From positions 1-64,000 of IMG/VR virus record IMGVR_UViG_3300036795_000143: 64,000 nucleotides of DNA; one strand, 5' to 3'. Position numbers and translations under genes: made by a program. Under the pieces are notes generated by a model. It made no database searches and had not been told where the DNA came from. It worked only from the letters and a program-made list of their open reading frames with translations. Source of the DNA: a virus. Positions 41,378 to 48,280 of the stretch are shown in pieces. Every line of letters begins with the position of its first letter. Within the stretch, counting starts at the first letter, position 1.

Positions 41378-41781
41378 AGAAAAGCGAACCTCACATGACC
41401 AACGAACCGAAGCAAATCGAACCCGTCTACAGAGACCCGGCAGCATTCATCGGTGGCTACCTCTGGCGCGCACTCTATGAAGCTGGCCTGAAAGTCGTGC
41501 CCATTGAGACCAACACGCTGGTCGTCAGTTGGTGGAACGGCGACGACTACCAGCTCACCGTCCAACGAGCCGGGGAGACCGAATCCGATGACGCTCGCGC
41601 ACGGCCCTTGCTGGCCGCCGCCGTGTCGGAGGTCACGCGGACGGACACGGTCAACATGCGGTCGCGTCTCTGGCGCGCACTTCAAGAGGCCCACCTCAAG
41701 GTCGTGCCCATCGGGGCTAACAAGTGGATCATCAGTTTTTGGGAAGTCGACTACAAGCTCACTATCAAGCAAGTGGACTGA
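41374..41781 (+). CDS. Protein with two tandem copies of a small domain
   Basis: A 135-residue protein. LWRALYEAGLKVVPIETNTLVVSWWNGDDYQLTVQ (near residues 30-65) and LWRALQEAHLKVVPIGANKWIISFWEVDYKLTIK (near 99-132) are two copies of one helix-then-beta domain. Related single domains occur in the genes at 42339 and 42895. Function unknown; see findings. Confidence 0.75.
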   Translation: MKKSEPHMTNEPKQIEPVYRDPAAFIGGYLWRALYEAGLKVVPIETNTLVVSWWNGDDYQLTVQRAGETESDDARARPLLAAAVSEVTRTDTVNMRSRLWRALQEAHLKVVPIGANKWIISFWEVDYKLTIKQVD

Positions 41782-41782
41782 A

Positions 41783-41941
41783 TCACCAGTAGTGCCGGCG
41801 GCCGGCGACGGGACGCCCGAGCGCGCCGAGGACCTCCAGGAAAGCACCGATAATGATGAGCACGATCCCCAGCTGCGTCACCAGGGCCGTAGTGGGAATC
41901 AACCAGCCGATGACCAACAAAATAAGTCCTAACACGATCAC
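41783..41941 (-). CDS. DUF6131-like small membrane protein
   Basis: A 52-residue protein. VLGLILLVIGWLIPTT, then VTQLGIVLIIIGAFLEVLGALGRPVAGRRHYW matches the layout of DUF6131 actinobacterial membrane proteins: two transmembrane helices and the basic GRxVxGRRHY ending. GTG start in a GTGA overlap with the gene upstream. A single small gene, opposed to its plus-strand neighbours. Confidence 0.75.
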   Translation of the reverse strand: MIVLGLILLVIGWLIPTTALVTQLGIVLIIIGAFLEVLGALGRPVAGRRHYW

Positions 41942-42144
41942 GGCATCAGCTCCCTAACCCGGTTCAAAAAAACTGTCTCACCCGACTCACCACCGAACGA
42001 AAACGTCTCCGAACCATCCCCAATCAGCAAAAATTGCTGGTTACCTTCCTCAAAACCGAGGGCATAACCACGCGGATGAAACACCACCCGATTGATTAAC
42101 CACAAAAGACCATCGGTCCGCAAATCAACCTCACGCACGCGCAT
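41938..42144 (-). CDS. Small protein, unknown function
   Basis: A 68-residue protein. The ATG at 42144 has GGGGGGGA just before it; longer forms are open up to 42246. Beta-rich sequence (LWLINRVVFHPRGYALGFEEGNQQFLLIGDGSETFSFGGESGETVFL). Makes a two-gene minus-strand unit with the DUF6131-like gene. Confidence 0.6.
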   Translation of the reverse strand: MRVREVDLRTDGLLWLINRVVFHPRGYALGFEEGNQQFLLIGDGSETFSFGGESGETVFLNRVRELMP

Positions 42145-42338
42145 GTCCCCCCCGATAGCCGTGTCGGGCCCCTTAGAGGAGCAGCAGGGTAGCGGCAACA
42201 AAAACGACCAGCGACGCTGCTTCGGCATGAACACATCGTGCCGCACGAATCTCGCCGCTCGCTCGCACCGTGCTAGCAGCCAACTTCCAGCCCACCGCTA
42301 CGCTGCGGGAGTTAAATCCCGCGCCGGATTGGAGACCC

Positions 42339-42581
42339 ATGACTAACAACTACCTGCGCCAGCTCGACGACGAGCTGCACCGCTCCGAACGTGCCTTCGT
42401 GACCGGTGTCGTGTGGCAAGTCCTTCGCAGCGCCGGACTCGACGCCTCGGAACCCAACGCTCCGGGGTGCACCTTCACCGTGGCCATGTTCGGCACCAGA
42501 CACCAGGTAACTATCACCGAACCCGAGGAGGCCCACGAGGACAGCGCCCCGCAGGGCCCGCAGCAAGCCGGGGACCTCTGA
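42339..42581 (+). CDS. Small protein of the repeated-domain family
   Basis: An 80-residue protein behind GGATTGGAG. Residues 25-58 (VWQVLRSAGLDASEPNAPGCTFTVAMFGTRHQVTIT) have the order of the domain found twice at 41374-41781. The tail AHEDSAPQGPQQAGDL is repeated nearly unchanged at the end of the next gene. Confidence 0.7.
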   Translation: MTNNYLRQLDDELHRSERAFVTGVVWQVLRSAGLDASEPNAPGCTFTVAMFGTRHQVTITEPEEAHEDSAPQGPQQAGDL

Positions 42582-42895
42582 TGACGAACCCTCGGAGCAA
42601 GTCCGTGATCAAGTCCGCACTAACAGCCCTCGCGCTTATCCACTACGCCATCAAAACGACCCTGGCTGACAAGATCGGTTGGATGGTGCTCATCGCGATG
42701 GCCGTCGCAGCAATCGCGTTCGCCATCGTGGACATCAGTGGTTGGGACTGGTTCGCCGCCAGTCAAATTATCCTGCTTGGGGCGTTCAGCATCGCCGGGA
42801 CCAGTCTTGTCTACATTGCTGGTGGTGGGCGACACGAGAAGGCCCACGAGGACGGCCCACCGCAGGGCCCCCAGCAGCACGCCGGGGACCTCTGA
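42581..42895 (+). CDS. Membrane protein, two to three helices
   Basis: A 104-residue protein with TGATG join. Hydrophobic segments at about 9-23, 34-53 and 59-78 give two or three membrane spans. Its last 18 residues copy the tail of the preceding protein although the bodies are unrelated, showing that the junction DNA was duplicated. Confidence 0.7.
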   Translation: MTNPRSKSVIKSALTALALIHYAIKTTLADKIGWMVLIAMAVAAIAFAIVDISGWDWFAASQIILLGAFSIAGTSLVYIAGGGRHEKAHEDGPPQGPQQHAGDL

Positions 42896-43185
42896 TGACG
42901 AACCCCAGTGCTACTGACTCCCAGAACCTGCGTGCTGCTGACTTCATGATGCGGCAGAACCTGCTCACGGTCCTCGCTCACTGCGGGTTCGAACCAGAAG
43001 CCGTGGACGACAACACCATCATCGCGACCTTGTACGAAGGCGCCACCTACGAACTGACCTTCAAACGCCGCACTGCCACCTCGGGTGACGTCGAGCTGAC
43101 CGACGAGGTCATGGACGGCCTGGCCGAGGAAGCCGAGGAAGGTTACGACGTCAAGCGACTCCGTCCCCGCGAGCGCAGCAGCTGA
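42895..43185 (+). CDS. Small protein of the repeated-domain family
   Basis: A 96-residue protein with TGATG join. LLTVLAHCGFEPEAVDDNTIIATLYEGATYELTFKR (residues 23-58) is a third relative of the domain at 41374-41781. An acidic C-terminal tail (DEVMDGLAEEAEEG) follows. Unknown function. Confidence 0.7.
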   Translation: MTNPSATDSQNLRAADFMMRQNLLTVLAHCGFEPEAVDDNTIIATLYEGATYELTFKRRTATSGDVELTDEVMDGLAEEAEEGYDVKRLRPRERSS

Positions 43186-43511
43186 TGGCTGGTCGACGAC
43201 CGCAGGTCATGTCCCGCCGGTGCGATACCTGCATCTTTCATCCCGACAACCGAATGAACCTCGACCCCGGGCAGCTCGCCGTGATCGTCGCCGCCAACCT
43301 CGAACGCGGAACGGCCCTGATCTGCCACACCACGCTGCGCTACGGAGACCATCCTGAGCTGGGCCCAACAGTGTGCCGTGGCTACTACGACAGCTACGGA
43401 CCCCAGGTCCGGGTCATTCAAATCGCTGAACAGCTCGGCGGGTTCGAAGAGATCGACCCACCCATGAACCACTCCGACGCTCAGCGACGCTCATCGAAGA
43501 GGACCAGGTGA
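43185..43511 (+). CDS. Four-cysteine protein of a common actinophage type
   Basis: A 108-residue protein. C13-x2-C16, then LDPGQLAVIVAANLERGTALICH with C47 and VCRGYYD with C64 place four Cys that could bind zinc or an iron-sulphur cluster. This RCDTCIFHPDNRMNL...GTALICH pattern recurs in actinophages and their hosts; function unknown. Confidence 0.75.
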   Translation: MAGRRPQVMSRRCDTCIFHPDNRMNLDPGQLAVIVAANLERGTALICHTTLRYGDHPELGPTVCRGYYDSYGPQVRVIQIAEQLGGFEEIDPPMNHSDAQRRSSKRTR

Positions 43512-43651
43512 GCACGCCACGCACCAACAGCTCGTTAATCTGCGTCGCCACCTGCTCGATACTGCTAGCGGTATCCACGGACCTGTTCGTAAGCGTTGTT
43601 GCTATTTGTTGGTTGGTGTTGGGCATCGCCTTTTACCGTCTGGGCCGGTGA
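43508..43651 (+). CDS. Very small membrane protein
   Basis: A 47-residue protein with GTGA overlaps at both ends. Two hydrophobic segments (SLICVATCSILLAVS and LFVSVVAICWLVLGIAFY) leave room for two short membrane helices. The overlaps with both neighbours are the main support. Confidence 0.6.
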   Translation: MSTPRTNSSLICVATCSILLAVSTDLFVSVVAICWLVLGIAFYRLGR

Positions 43652-43863
43652 CTAGTCCTCAGTGGTGGGTGACCTTAGAGTCAAAGGTGCACCTACTGAA
43701 AACCGCTGAGGGTTCCCGGACGCACTGCGGGCTCCTCACGCTGGGAACCATGATGTTCGATCAGCCACCCGCCGGTGGCGAACTATGCGAGCTGTGCCGT
43801 AACAGCTTCGCCGTGGACTGCGCCGAACACTCGGTGAGGATCCAGCGCCAGGGCCTCAACTGA
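43648..43863 (+). CDS. Small Cys/His protein
   Basis: A 71-residue protein with GTG start. THCGLL near residue 26 and CELC with a later CAEH near 53 provide a possible metal site. It ends the plus-strand run and meets a convergent minus-strand gene. Confidence 0.65.
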   Translation: MTSPQWWVTLESKVHLLKTAEGSRTHCGLLTLGTMMFDQPPAGGELCELCRNSFAVDCAEHSVRIQRQGLN

Positions 43864-43865
43864 CG

Positions 43866-44063
43866 TCAGCTAGCTAGCCGGCTCTCGCGGGTCACGGTCA
43901 CCGTCACCACGGCGGCGGCCAGGCCCGCGAGCGCACCGGCCGCGAGCAACCAGTGCCGGCGTCTCAGCTTCGGTGCGACGGGCATGATGCCCAACCCCAC
44001 CAACAGCCGCTGTAGCTCCCCGCGCAAGGCCCGGTCAGCGGCGTCGTCGGTCACGTTCCCCAC
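43866..44063 (-). CDS. Small membrane-anchored protein
   Basis: A 65-residue protein: charged helix, a KLRRRHW basic turn and one transmembrane helix at about 38-58 (WLLAAGALAGLAAAVVTVTV). Follows the DUF1003 gene. Unknown function. Confidence 0.6.
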   Translation of the reverse strand: MGNVTDDAADRALRGELQRLLVGLGIMPVAPKLRRRHWLLAAGALAGLAAAVVTVTVTRESRLAS

Positions 44064-44074
44064 GGTTACCTCTT

Positions 44075-44476
44075 TCAGCTCGCCCTGGACGATCCTGCGG
44101 CGTCGGCCAGCTCGCGCAACAGCGCACCATGCTCGTCGTATATCAACCTAATCAGATTCAAAGTCTCGTCGTTCACCGCGTAATCGTGCTCCGCAGCGAC
44201 CCGGTCATGCTCAGCTGTCCTGTTCTGCGACAACAAAATCAACGGCGCCGCGTACGCCGCCTGCGTCGAAAACGCCAAATTCAACAAAATAAACGGGTAC
44301 GGATCCCACTCCCGGACGTAAGCGATCACATTCAGTGCAATCCAGATAGTTACGAACACTGTCTGCACGATGATGAACGACCACGAACCAAACCCAGCCG
44401 TCACCCTGTCAGCGGCCCGCTGCCCGAAATCCCGCCGATCATGCCGGACGATGTTCGCCGGATGCCGATGCCTCAC
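44075..44476 (-). CDS. DUF1003 membrane protein
   Basis: A 133-residue protein. RVTAGFGSWSFIIVQTVFVTIWIALNVI, then WDPYPFILLNLAFSTQAAYAAPLILLSQNRTAEHDRVAAEHDYAVN is the classic DUF1003 sequence with two transmembrane helices and a charged cytoplasmic part. Function unknown; the family is widespread in bacteria. GTG start in GTGA overlap. Confidence 0.92.
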   Translation of the reverse strand: MRHRHPANIVRHDRRDFGQRAADRVTAGFGSWSFIIVQTVFVTIWIALNVIAYVREWDPYPFILLNLAFSTQAAYAAPLILLSQNRTAEHDRVAAEHDYAVNDETLNLIRLIYDEHGALLRELADAAGSSRAS

Positions 44477-44727
44477 GACGACTTCGGCTCGGGCTTCGCC
44501 TTCGCCGCCCACGACTTGCTCAAACCAGCCAGGGCCTCGCTCAGCGCCGTCAACGCTTCGAACCAGTCCTTAGTCACGGCTGCGGCACTGTGGCACCAGC
44601 ACACACACCTCGCCTCACAAAACTTGCACCGCGCTGGCTGCTTCTCACCAGACCGCCCCGTCGTCGACTGGCAATACTTGTGATCACCGTGGTAACACCC
44701 CGTCGACAAATACCTATGCAAAGTCAT
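44473..44727 (-). CDS. Cysteine-rich small protein
   Basis: An 84-residue protein. Eight Cys or His between residues 10 and 46 (CYHGDHKYC, ARCKFCEARCVCWCH) form a dense metal-binding cluster, then a helical tail. The phrase GCYHGDHxYC with CKFCxAxCxCxCH is a known pattern in actinophage small proteins. ATG 44727 chosen; a TTG five codons earlier is possible. Confidence 0.75.
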   Translation of the reverse strand: MTLHRYLSTGCYHGDHKYCQSTTGRSGEKQPARCKFCEARCVCWCHSAAAVTKDWFEALTALSEALAGLSKSWAAKAKPEPKSS

Positions 44728-44762
44728 TCCCCCCGAATTCAAGCGCTACGCTCACCAGCGAG

Positions 44763-44835
44763 ATCCCCATCATCTAGCGGCCTAGGATCCCGCTCTTTCA
44801 CAGCGGCAGCGCGGGTTCGAATCCCGCTGGGGATA
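44763..44835 (+). tRNA. tRNA-Glu(TTC)
   Basis: A full cloverleaf: acceptor ATCCCCA/TGGGGAT, anticodon stem CCGCT-CTTTCAC-AGCGG with anticodon TTC, T arm GCGGG-TTCGAAT-CCCGC, discriminator A and no CCA. It lies two bases before the next plus-strand gene and faces away from the minus-strand genes to its left. Confidence 0.93.
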
Positions 44836-44836
44836 C

Positions 44837-45040
44837 GTGGATGCCAAGTTGCTCCTCGCCCATCCCCCCGCGCTATGCCGTCGATGCGGGCTCACCGCCT
44901 ACACCGACTGCGTTACCTGCCGGAAACCTATCTGCCACCGAGGGTGCATCGACGACCACCACTGCGGTACCCGGAGCGAAACCCGGGCCCGTAACGAAAT
45001 CGGGGGGCCGCAAGCGGAGACGCCGGATCTTTTCCACTGA
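44837..45040 (+). CDS. Small double zinc-finger protein
   Basis: A 67-residue protein starting with GTG directly after the tRNA. CRRCGLTAYTDCVTCRKPICHRGCIDDHHC holds seven Cys and three His in residues 14-43, as in B-box-like or cross-brace zinc fingers. The 3' part overlaps a minus-strand gene. No clear ribosome site, so the start is uncertain. Confidence 0.55.
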   Translation: MDAKLLLAHPPALCRRCGLTAYTDCVTCRKPICHRGCIDDHHCGTRSETRARNEIGGPQAETPDLFH

Positions 45041-45157
45041 CTCGTCGTCCACCCCCTGCGGGGAACCCTCACAGCAATTCGCCTTCTGCCTACAAACCGG
45101 ACACAACCAGCGAGTTGAGATCGGGTCGAACACCTCACCGCAATAGTCACAATCCAC
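44873..45157 (-). CDS. Zinc-finger protein, antisense to the preceding gene
   Basis: A 94-residue protein. CDYCGEVFDPISTRWLCPVCRQKANCC at the N-terminus is a convincing zinc ribbon. The C-terminal half overlaps the plus-strand zinc-finger gene and has lower complexity, so the natural end may be where that gene begins only in part. Both coding halves with motifs lie outside the shared stretch. Confidence 0.55.
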   Translation of the reverse strand: MDCDYCGEVFDPISTRWLCPVCRQKANCCEGSPQGVDDESVEKIRRLRLRPPDFVTGPGFAPGTAVVVVDAPSVADRFPAGNAVGVGGEPASTA

Positions 45158-45220
45158 CGAGTTGCCTCCTAGCCCGAGTTGCCCACCGTGGACAACTCGC
45201 CGGATTAGGCAACTAGCGGG

Positions 45221-45448
45221 TCAATCCTGCCGCGTGCCGACGTAGACGTAAGCGAACGCGTCGCCAGCCTGGCCCCGACAACGCTCATACACAGCCACCA
45301 GCGGCGGTTCCATCGGATCAACGTCGCGGTGATCCAGCGACAGCGCTACAGCCACCGGGAACCGCAACACCAGCGGCGGTGGCGAATCAGGCCAACGAAG
45401 GAACTCCCCCCGCTTCGGGCCACTAAAGAACTCCAGGTCACAAGTCAC
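45221..45448 (-). CDS. Small protein, unknown function
   Basis: A 75-residue beta-rich protein (CDLEFFSGPKRGEFLRWP, LVLRFPVAVALSL, LVAVYERCRG, DAFAYVYVG), with GTG start. It reads like a compact five-strand domain. No family recognised. Confidence 0.65.
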   Translation of the reverse strand: MTCDLEFFSGPKRGEFLRWPDSPPPLVLRFPVAVALSLDHRDVDPMEPPLVAVYERCRGQAGDAFAYVYVGTRQD

Positions 45449-45451
45449 TGC

Positions 45452-45649
45452 TCAACCCAACCGCCGAGGCCGGCGGGACGCAGACGACGCCGGGGCAGCT
45501 GGAGCAGCACCACCATCATCAGCATCGCCATCAGGCCCGTCATCGTCGTTGTCGACCAAGCCAGTGCCGTTGCACGTCTGGCACACCCCGAACCCCAAGC
45601 GACCCGAGCCCTTACACGTCGGGCACTTCTTCTTCCGGCGCAACCGCAT
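45452..45649 (-). CDS. DnaJ-type zinc finger protein
   Basis: A 65-residue protein. CPTCKGSGRLGFGVCQTCNGTG has two CxxCxGxG repeats, the zinc module of DnaJ, here on its own with an acidic, then alanine/serine/arginine tail. ATG 45649 preferred with AAGGGC upstream. Such single modules are common in phages and may act as a chaperone-like or RNA-binding adaptor. Confidence 0.75.
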   Translation of the reverse strand: MRLRRKKKCPTCKGSGRLGFGVCQTCNGTGLVDNDDDGPDGDADDGGAAPAAPASSASRRPRRLG

Positions 45650-45705
45650 ACCCACCAGCCCTTCCAGGTCGAAGCCGCACCACCACCATAAAAAACAATC
45701 ACAAA

Positions 45706-45759
45706 GCTAACCAAACTCCATCAATAACCATCACAACCCAGCATTGCTAACCGCTAACC
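45706..45759. promoter_or_regulatory. Three GCTAACC repeats in a divergent region
   Basis: GCTAACC occurs at 45706-45712 and twice in tandem at 45746-45752 and 45753-45759. They lie between the minus-strand DnaJ-like gene and the plus-strand HNH gene in an AT-richer stretch, a good place for an operator. Confidence 0.4.
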
Positions 45760-45810
45760 ACCAAAAACAACACACGTTCATACAGCAAGTCGAACGCGTT
45801 AGTTTCCGGC

Positions 45811-46767
45811 GTGGCCAGACGCCCCGACGAATCATGGACCCCGTGTTCCATCTGCGGGAAGCTCCTCGAACCGTATCCCGACAGTCCCGCCGTACGAACC
45901 TGCCAACCATGCCGCTCAGCACGCTCAAAACTCGTACCACGAGGACGCCTCAAAACACTCATACCACCACGACCATGCGAAGAATGCGGCACCGAATACC
46001 AGCCGCAACGCGCAAACCAGCGATGCTGCGACGACACCTGCACCAAAGCCGGGATCGCGCGCCGGGCCGCAACCACCACGACACGCCCCCCGAAAACCTG
46101 CGAATACTGCGGCACGGCCTACAGCCCACACATGCGAACCCAACGCTTCTGCAGCAACCAATGCTCGGCAACTAGCCGGCTCGCGGGAACACCTAAACAT
46201 CACCGAATCTGTGTGGTGTGCGACGCACCATTCATCGGACGAGCTGCCCCCCTACCCGTCACATGCAGCCGCGCCTGCGGATACAAATACCAATCCCGGT
46301 ATCAAAAAGTCTGCGATCTATGCGGAACCGAGTACACCGGCTCAAGCAAACAAAAATACTGCTCAAGGGGCTGCACCGCCCTAGCGAGCCGCTCACCCGA
46401 GAGAAGCAACACGGCCAGCTACAAACGCCGCGCTTCGCTAGCGCAAGTCGCAACAGAGTTCATCGACTTCGAATACGTATGCCGTCGCGACAAATGGATA
46501 TGCCAACTCTGCAACACACCCGTCGAACAAGGACTGAACCGCCGTGACCCCTACGGCGCCAGCCTGGACCACATCCTCCCAATCGTCAGAGGAGGCCCGC
46601 ACATTTACGCCAACGTCCAGCTAGCGCATTTACGCTGCAACATGAAAAAGAACGACAGCGTCATCAACGACTCGTTCGCTGATACCTTCCTCGACGCCCT
46701 CGCAGCCGCCCACACACGCCAACAACCCGAACAAACACCAACCCAACTCACCAGCGCAAACGCCTAA
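45811..46767 (+). CDS. HNH endonuclease with five zinc ribbons
   Basis: A 318-residue protein. Five Cys4 modules follow one another (CSIC..CQPC, CEEC..CDDTC, CEYC..CSNQC, CVVC..CSRAC, CDLC..CSRGC) over residues 12-195. The HNH core comes after them: CQLCNTPV, then LDHILPIVRGGPHIYANVQLAHLRCNMKK. The ribbons are probably DNA-binding and the HNH part cleaves, which is the plan of a free-standing homing endonuclease. GTG start. Codon use is AT-richer than its neighbours in places, which fits mobility. Confidence 0.85.
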   Translation: MARRPDESWTPCSICGKLLEPYPDSPAVRTCQPCRSARSKLVPRGRLKTLIPPRPCEECGTEYQPQRANQRCCDDTCTKAGIARRAATTTTRPPKTCEYCGTAYSPHMRTQRFCSNQCSATSRLAGTPKHHRICVVCDAPFIGRAAPLPVTCSRACGYKYQSRYQKVCDLCGTEYTGSSKQKYCSRGCTALASRSPERSNTASYKRRASLAQVATEFIDFEYVCRRDKWICQLCNTPVEQGLNRRDPYGASLDHILPIVRGGPHIYANVQLAHLRCNMKKNDSVINDSFADTFLDALAAAHTRQQPEQTPTQLTSANA

Positions 46768-46806
46768 CCCGGCTGCTCGCTTTTTTTCTCAGAGAGGGAA
46801 ATGCAC

Positions 46807-46834
46807 CGGCGAGAAGCTCGCCGATGTTTTTTTT
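46807..46834 (+). terminator. Rho-independent terminator
   Basis: CGGCGAG-AAG-CTCGCCG stem, three bases, then eight T. It closes the HNH transcript and separates it from the GT-rich region. Confidence 0.92.
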
Positions 46835-46839
46835 GTGCT

Positions 46840-47219
46840 AAAAATCACGAATGTCTTTTGTGTCCGTTGTGACTGTGTGTGTTGATCAAATGACTGTGTG
46901 TGTTGTTGCTGTGTGTGTTGTTGATGTTACTTTGGGTTGGTAATTTAGCGTGACTGATCCACTACTGACAATTACCACCATTTGGCCTAATCATTTGCGT
47001 GAGTGTGTGTGGCTGTGTGTGATTGTTGATGTTCGTTTGCTGTGGCTGTGTGTGTGCGTGTGATTACTGTGTGTTGGTAATTGTCTGTGACTATTCCATT
47101 ACTGCATGTGTTGTTACTGTGCGTGTGGTGGGCAATTAGATCATCTTATGTTCACTCGTATGCGAGCGTATTGCCAGGTCACAAGCCTGTATGCGTGGAA
47201 TGTTTGGGGTACTGTGGGT
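46840..47219. repeat. GT-rich region with 31-bp direct repeats
   Basis: About 380 bases without a gene. The plus strand is strongly GT-biased with many TGTGTGTG tracts. Two imperfect direct repeats of 31 bases, 24 identical (46937-46967 and 47074-47104), both begin TTGGTAATT and contain GTGACT and TACTG. GGTAATT at 46939-46945 is mirrored by AATTACC at 46970-46976. It is the AT-richest and most skewed stretch of the window and might hold an origin or a major promoter region. Confidence 0.6.
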
Positions 47220-47220
47220 A

Positions 47221-47240
47221 CTAGTTATCCGATCAACTAG
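47221..47240. promoter_or_regulatory. Inverted repeat before the plus-strand operon
   Basis: CTAGTT and AACTAG form 6-bp arms around eight bases, 17 bases upstream of the next ATG. A possible operator for the gene series starting at 47258. Confidence 0.4.
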
Positions 47241-47257
47241 CCCACACGGAGATCATC

Positions 47258-47428
47258 ATGGCCACCAAGACCCGTACCCGCGTTACCTACCAGCGTATGC
47301 CGAGTGGTGCTTACCTACGCGAGGTTGCTCACCTTATCTGGCTGGGCGTGATTGTTGGCTTCTGTGCCTTCCCCACTCTGTGTGGCGTGGTCTTCCTGCT
47401 GTGGAGCTACCTCACCACTGCGCACTGA
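47258..47428 (+). CDS. Very small membrane protein
   Basis: A 56-residue protein with GGAG upstream of ATG. A basic N-terminus (TKTRTRVTYQR) and one or two hydrophobic segments (HLIWLGVIVGFCAFPTLCGVVFLLWSYL). It is the first gene of the rightward operon. Function unknown. Confidence 0.6.
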   Translation: MATKTRTRVTYQRMPSGAYLREVAHLIWLGVIVGFCAFPTLCGVVFLLWSYLTTAH

Positions 47429-47513
47429 ACCTAGGTCCCGTACCGCGCGACGCCGTTGGATCAAATCCAGCCGGGACTACTTCACTCGATCTCGATCTAG
47501 CTAAGGAAAGGTC

Positions 47514-47831
47514 ATGTCCGACTATCCGATTGGTTACATCTATTGCGCGGACAAATACTGTCCGTCGTGCATCGTCGAGGTGGCGAACCTGTACGCGTCC
47601 GTAGGTGGCCTCGATCCAGCCGATACGGAAACGCGGCTGGATTTCTGTGCGTCGCAGCTCGGTCTTGACCGCAGCGGGCCGTTTGATTCTGGCGACTTCC
47701 CTGCCCCGTTCGTTGGCACGCCGCATGACGGGTGCAGCCTGGCTAACGGGTATGAGCCGGGGCAGTGTGGCGACCAGTGCGCAACGTGTCATATCCACCT
47801 CGGTCACCCGTGCCCGAACGCGTGGCCGTAG
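47514..47831 (+). CDS. Cysteine-rich small protein
   Basis: A 105-residue protein after AAGGAAAGG. CADKYCPSC (11-19) at the N-terminus and CGDQCATCHIH (85-95) at the end supply two metal sites. Between them lies an acidic linker. Proteins with this order (IYCADxYCxxC...) are common in actinobacterial plasmids and phages; role unknown. Confidence 0.7.
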   Translation: MSDYPIGYIYCADKYCPSCIVEVANLYASVGGLDPADTETRLDFCASQLGLDRSGPFDSGDFPAPFVGTPHDGCSLANGYEPGQCGDQCATCHIHLGHPCPNAWP

Positions 47832-48220
47832 ATGTTGACTTCGAAGCGTTGGGTAAGGCTATCCAGGCGTTGGACTTCGACACGGTTTTCACGATCCAGG
47901 GTAGCGACGTCGTCCGCGTAGATCACATCTACGCACCGTCCGTGACGCACGATCCGGATGCGGATATTTGGATCGATGGCGCGGAGTGGGAGTGCTTGAC
48001 GGGGATGACTGGCCAGTACGGCTATCACGGCGCGGTTATGCACGCGTCGGAAGTCATCGGCAGCGGTATCGCGGAGCTGCTTACCGAGTACGACCCTGGC
48101 ACCTTATTTGCAATTGTAATCGTGGATGTGCTGTCTGATGATTGCGAGGATCACGAAGATCACGGTGATGGCAATTGTGAGCCCGCCGGATGGGCGATTG
48201 CGTACCGCGACTCTGTTTGA
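47822..48220 (+). CDS. Protein of unknown function
   Basis: A 132-residue acidic alpha-beta protein. GTG 47822 overlaps the previous gene by ten bases; an earlier GTG at 47810 is open. Features DFEALGKAIQALDFDTVFTIQGSDVVRVDHIYAP and ADIWIDGAEWECLTGMTGQYGYHG, a pattern I have seen in actinophage proteins of unknown function. Confidence 0.65.
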   Translation: MAVDVDFEALGKAIQALDFDTVFTIQGSDVVRVDHIYAPSVTHDPDADIWIDGAEWECLTGMTGQYGYHGAVMHASEVIGSGIAELLTEYDPGTLFAIVIVDVLSDDCEDHEDHGDGNCEPAGWAIAYRDSV

Positions 48221-48280
48221 TCTTGCGCCGAACGGTCATGTGTGTTTGTGAAAAATTATCAGCGTGGGAAGGGGGTTGTG

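Noticed and set aside
46840-47219. Simple sequencing artefact or microsatellite
   Set aside because: TGTG tracts are irregular and interspersed with conserved 31-base repeats, so the region is not plain slippage.
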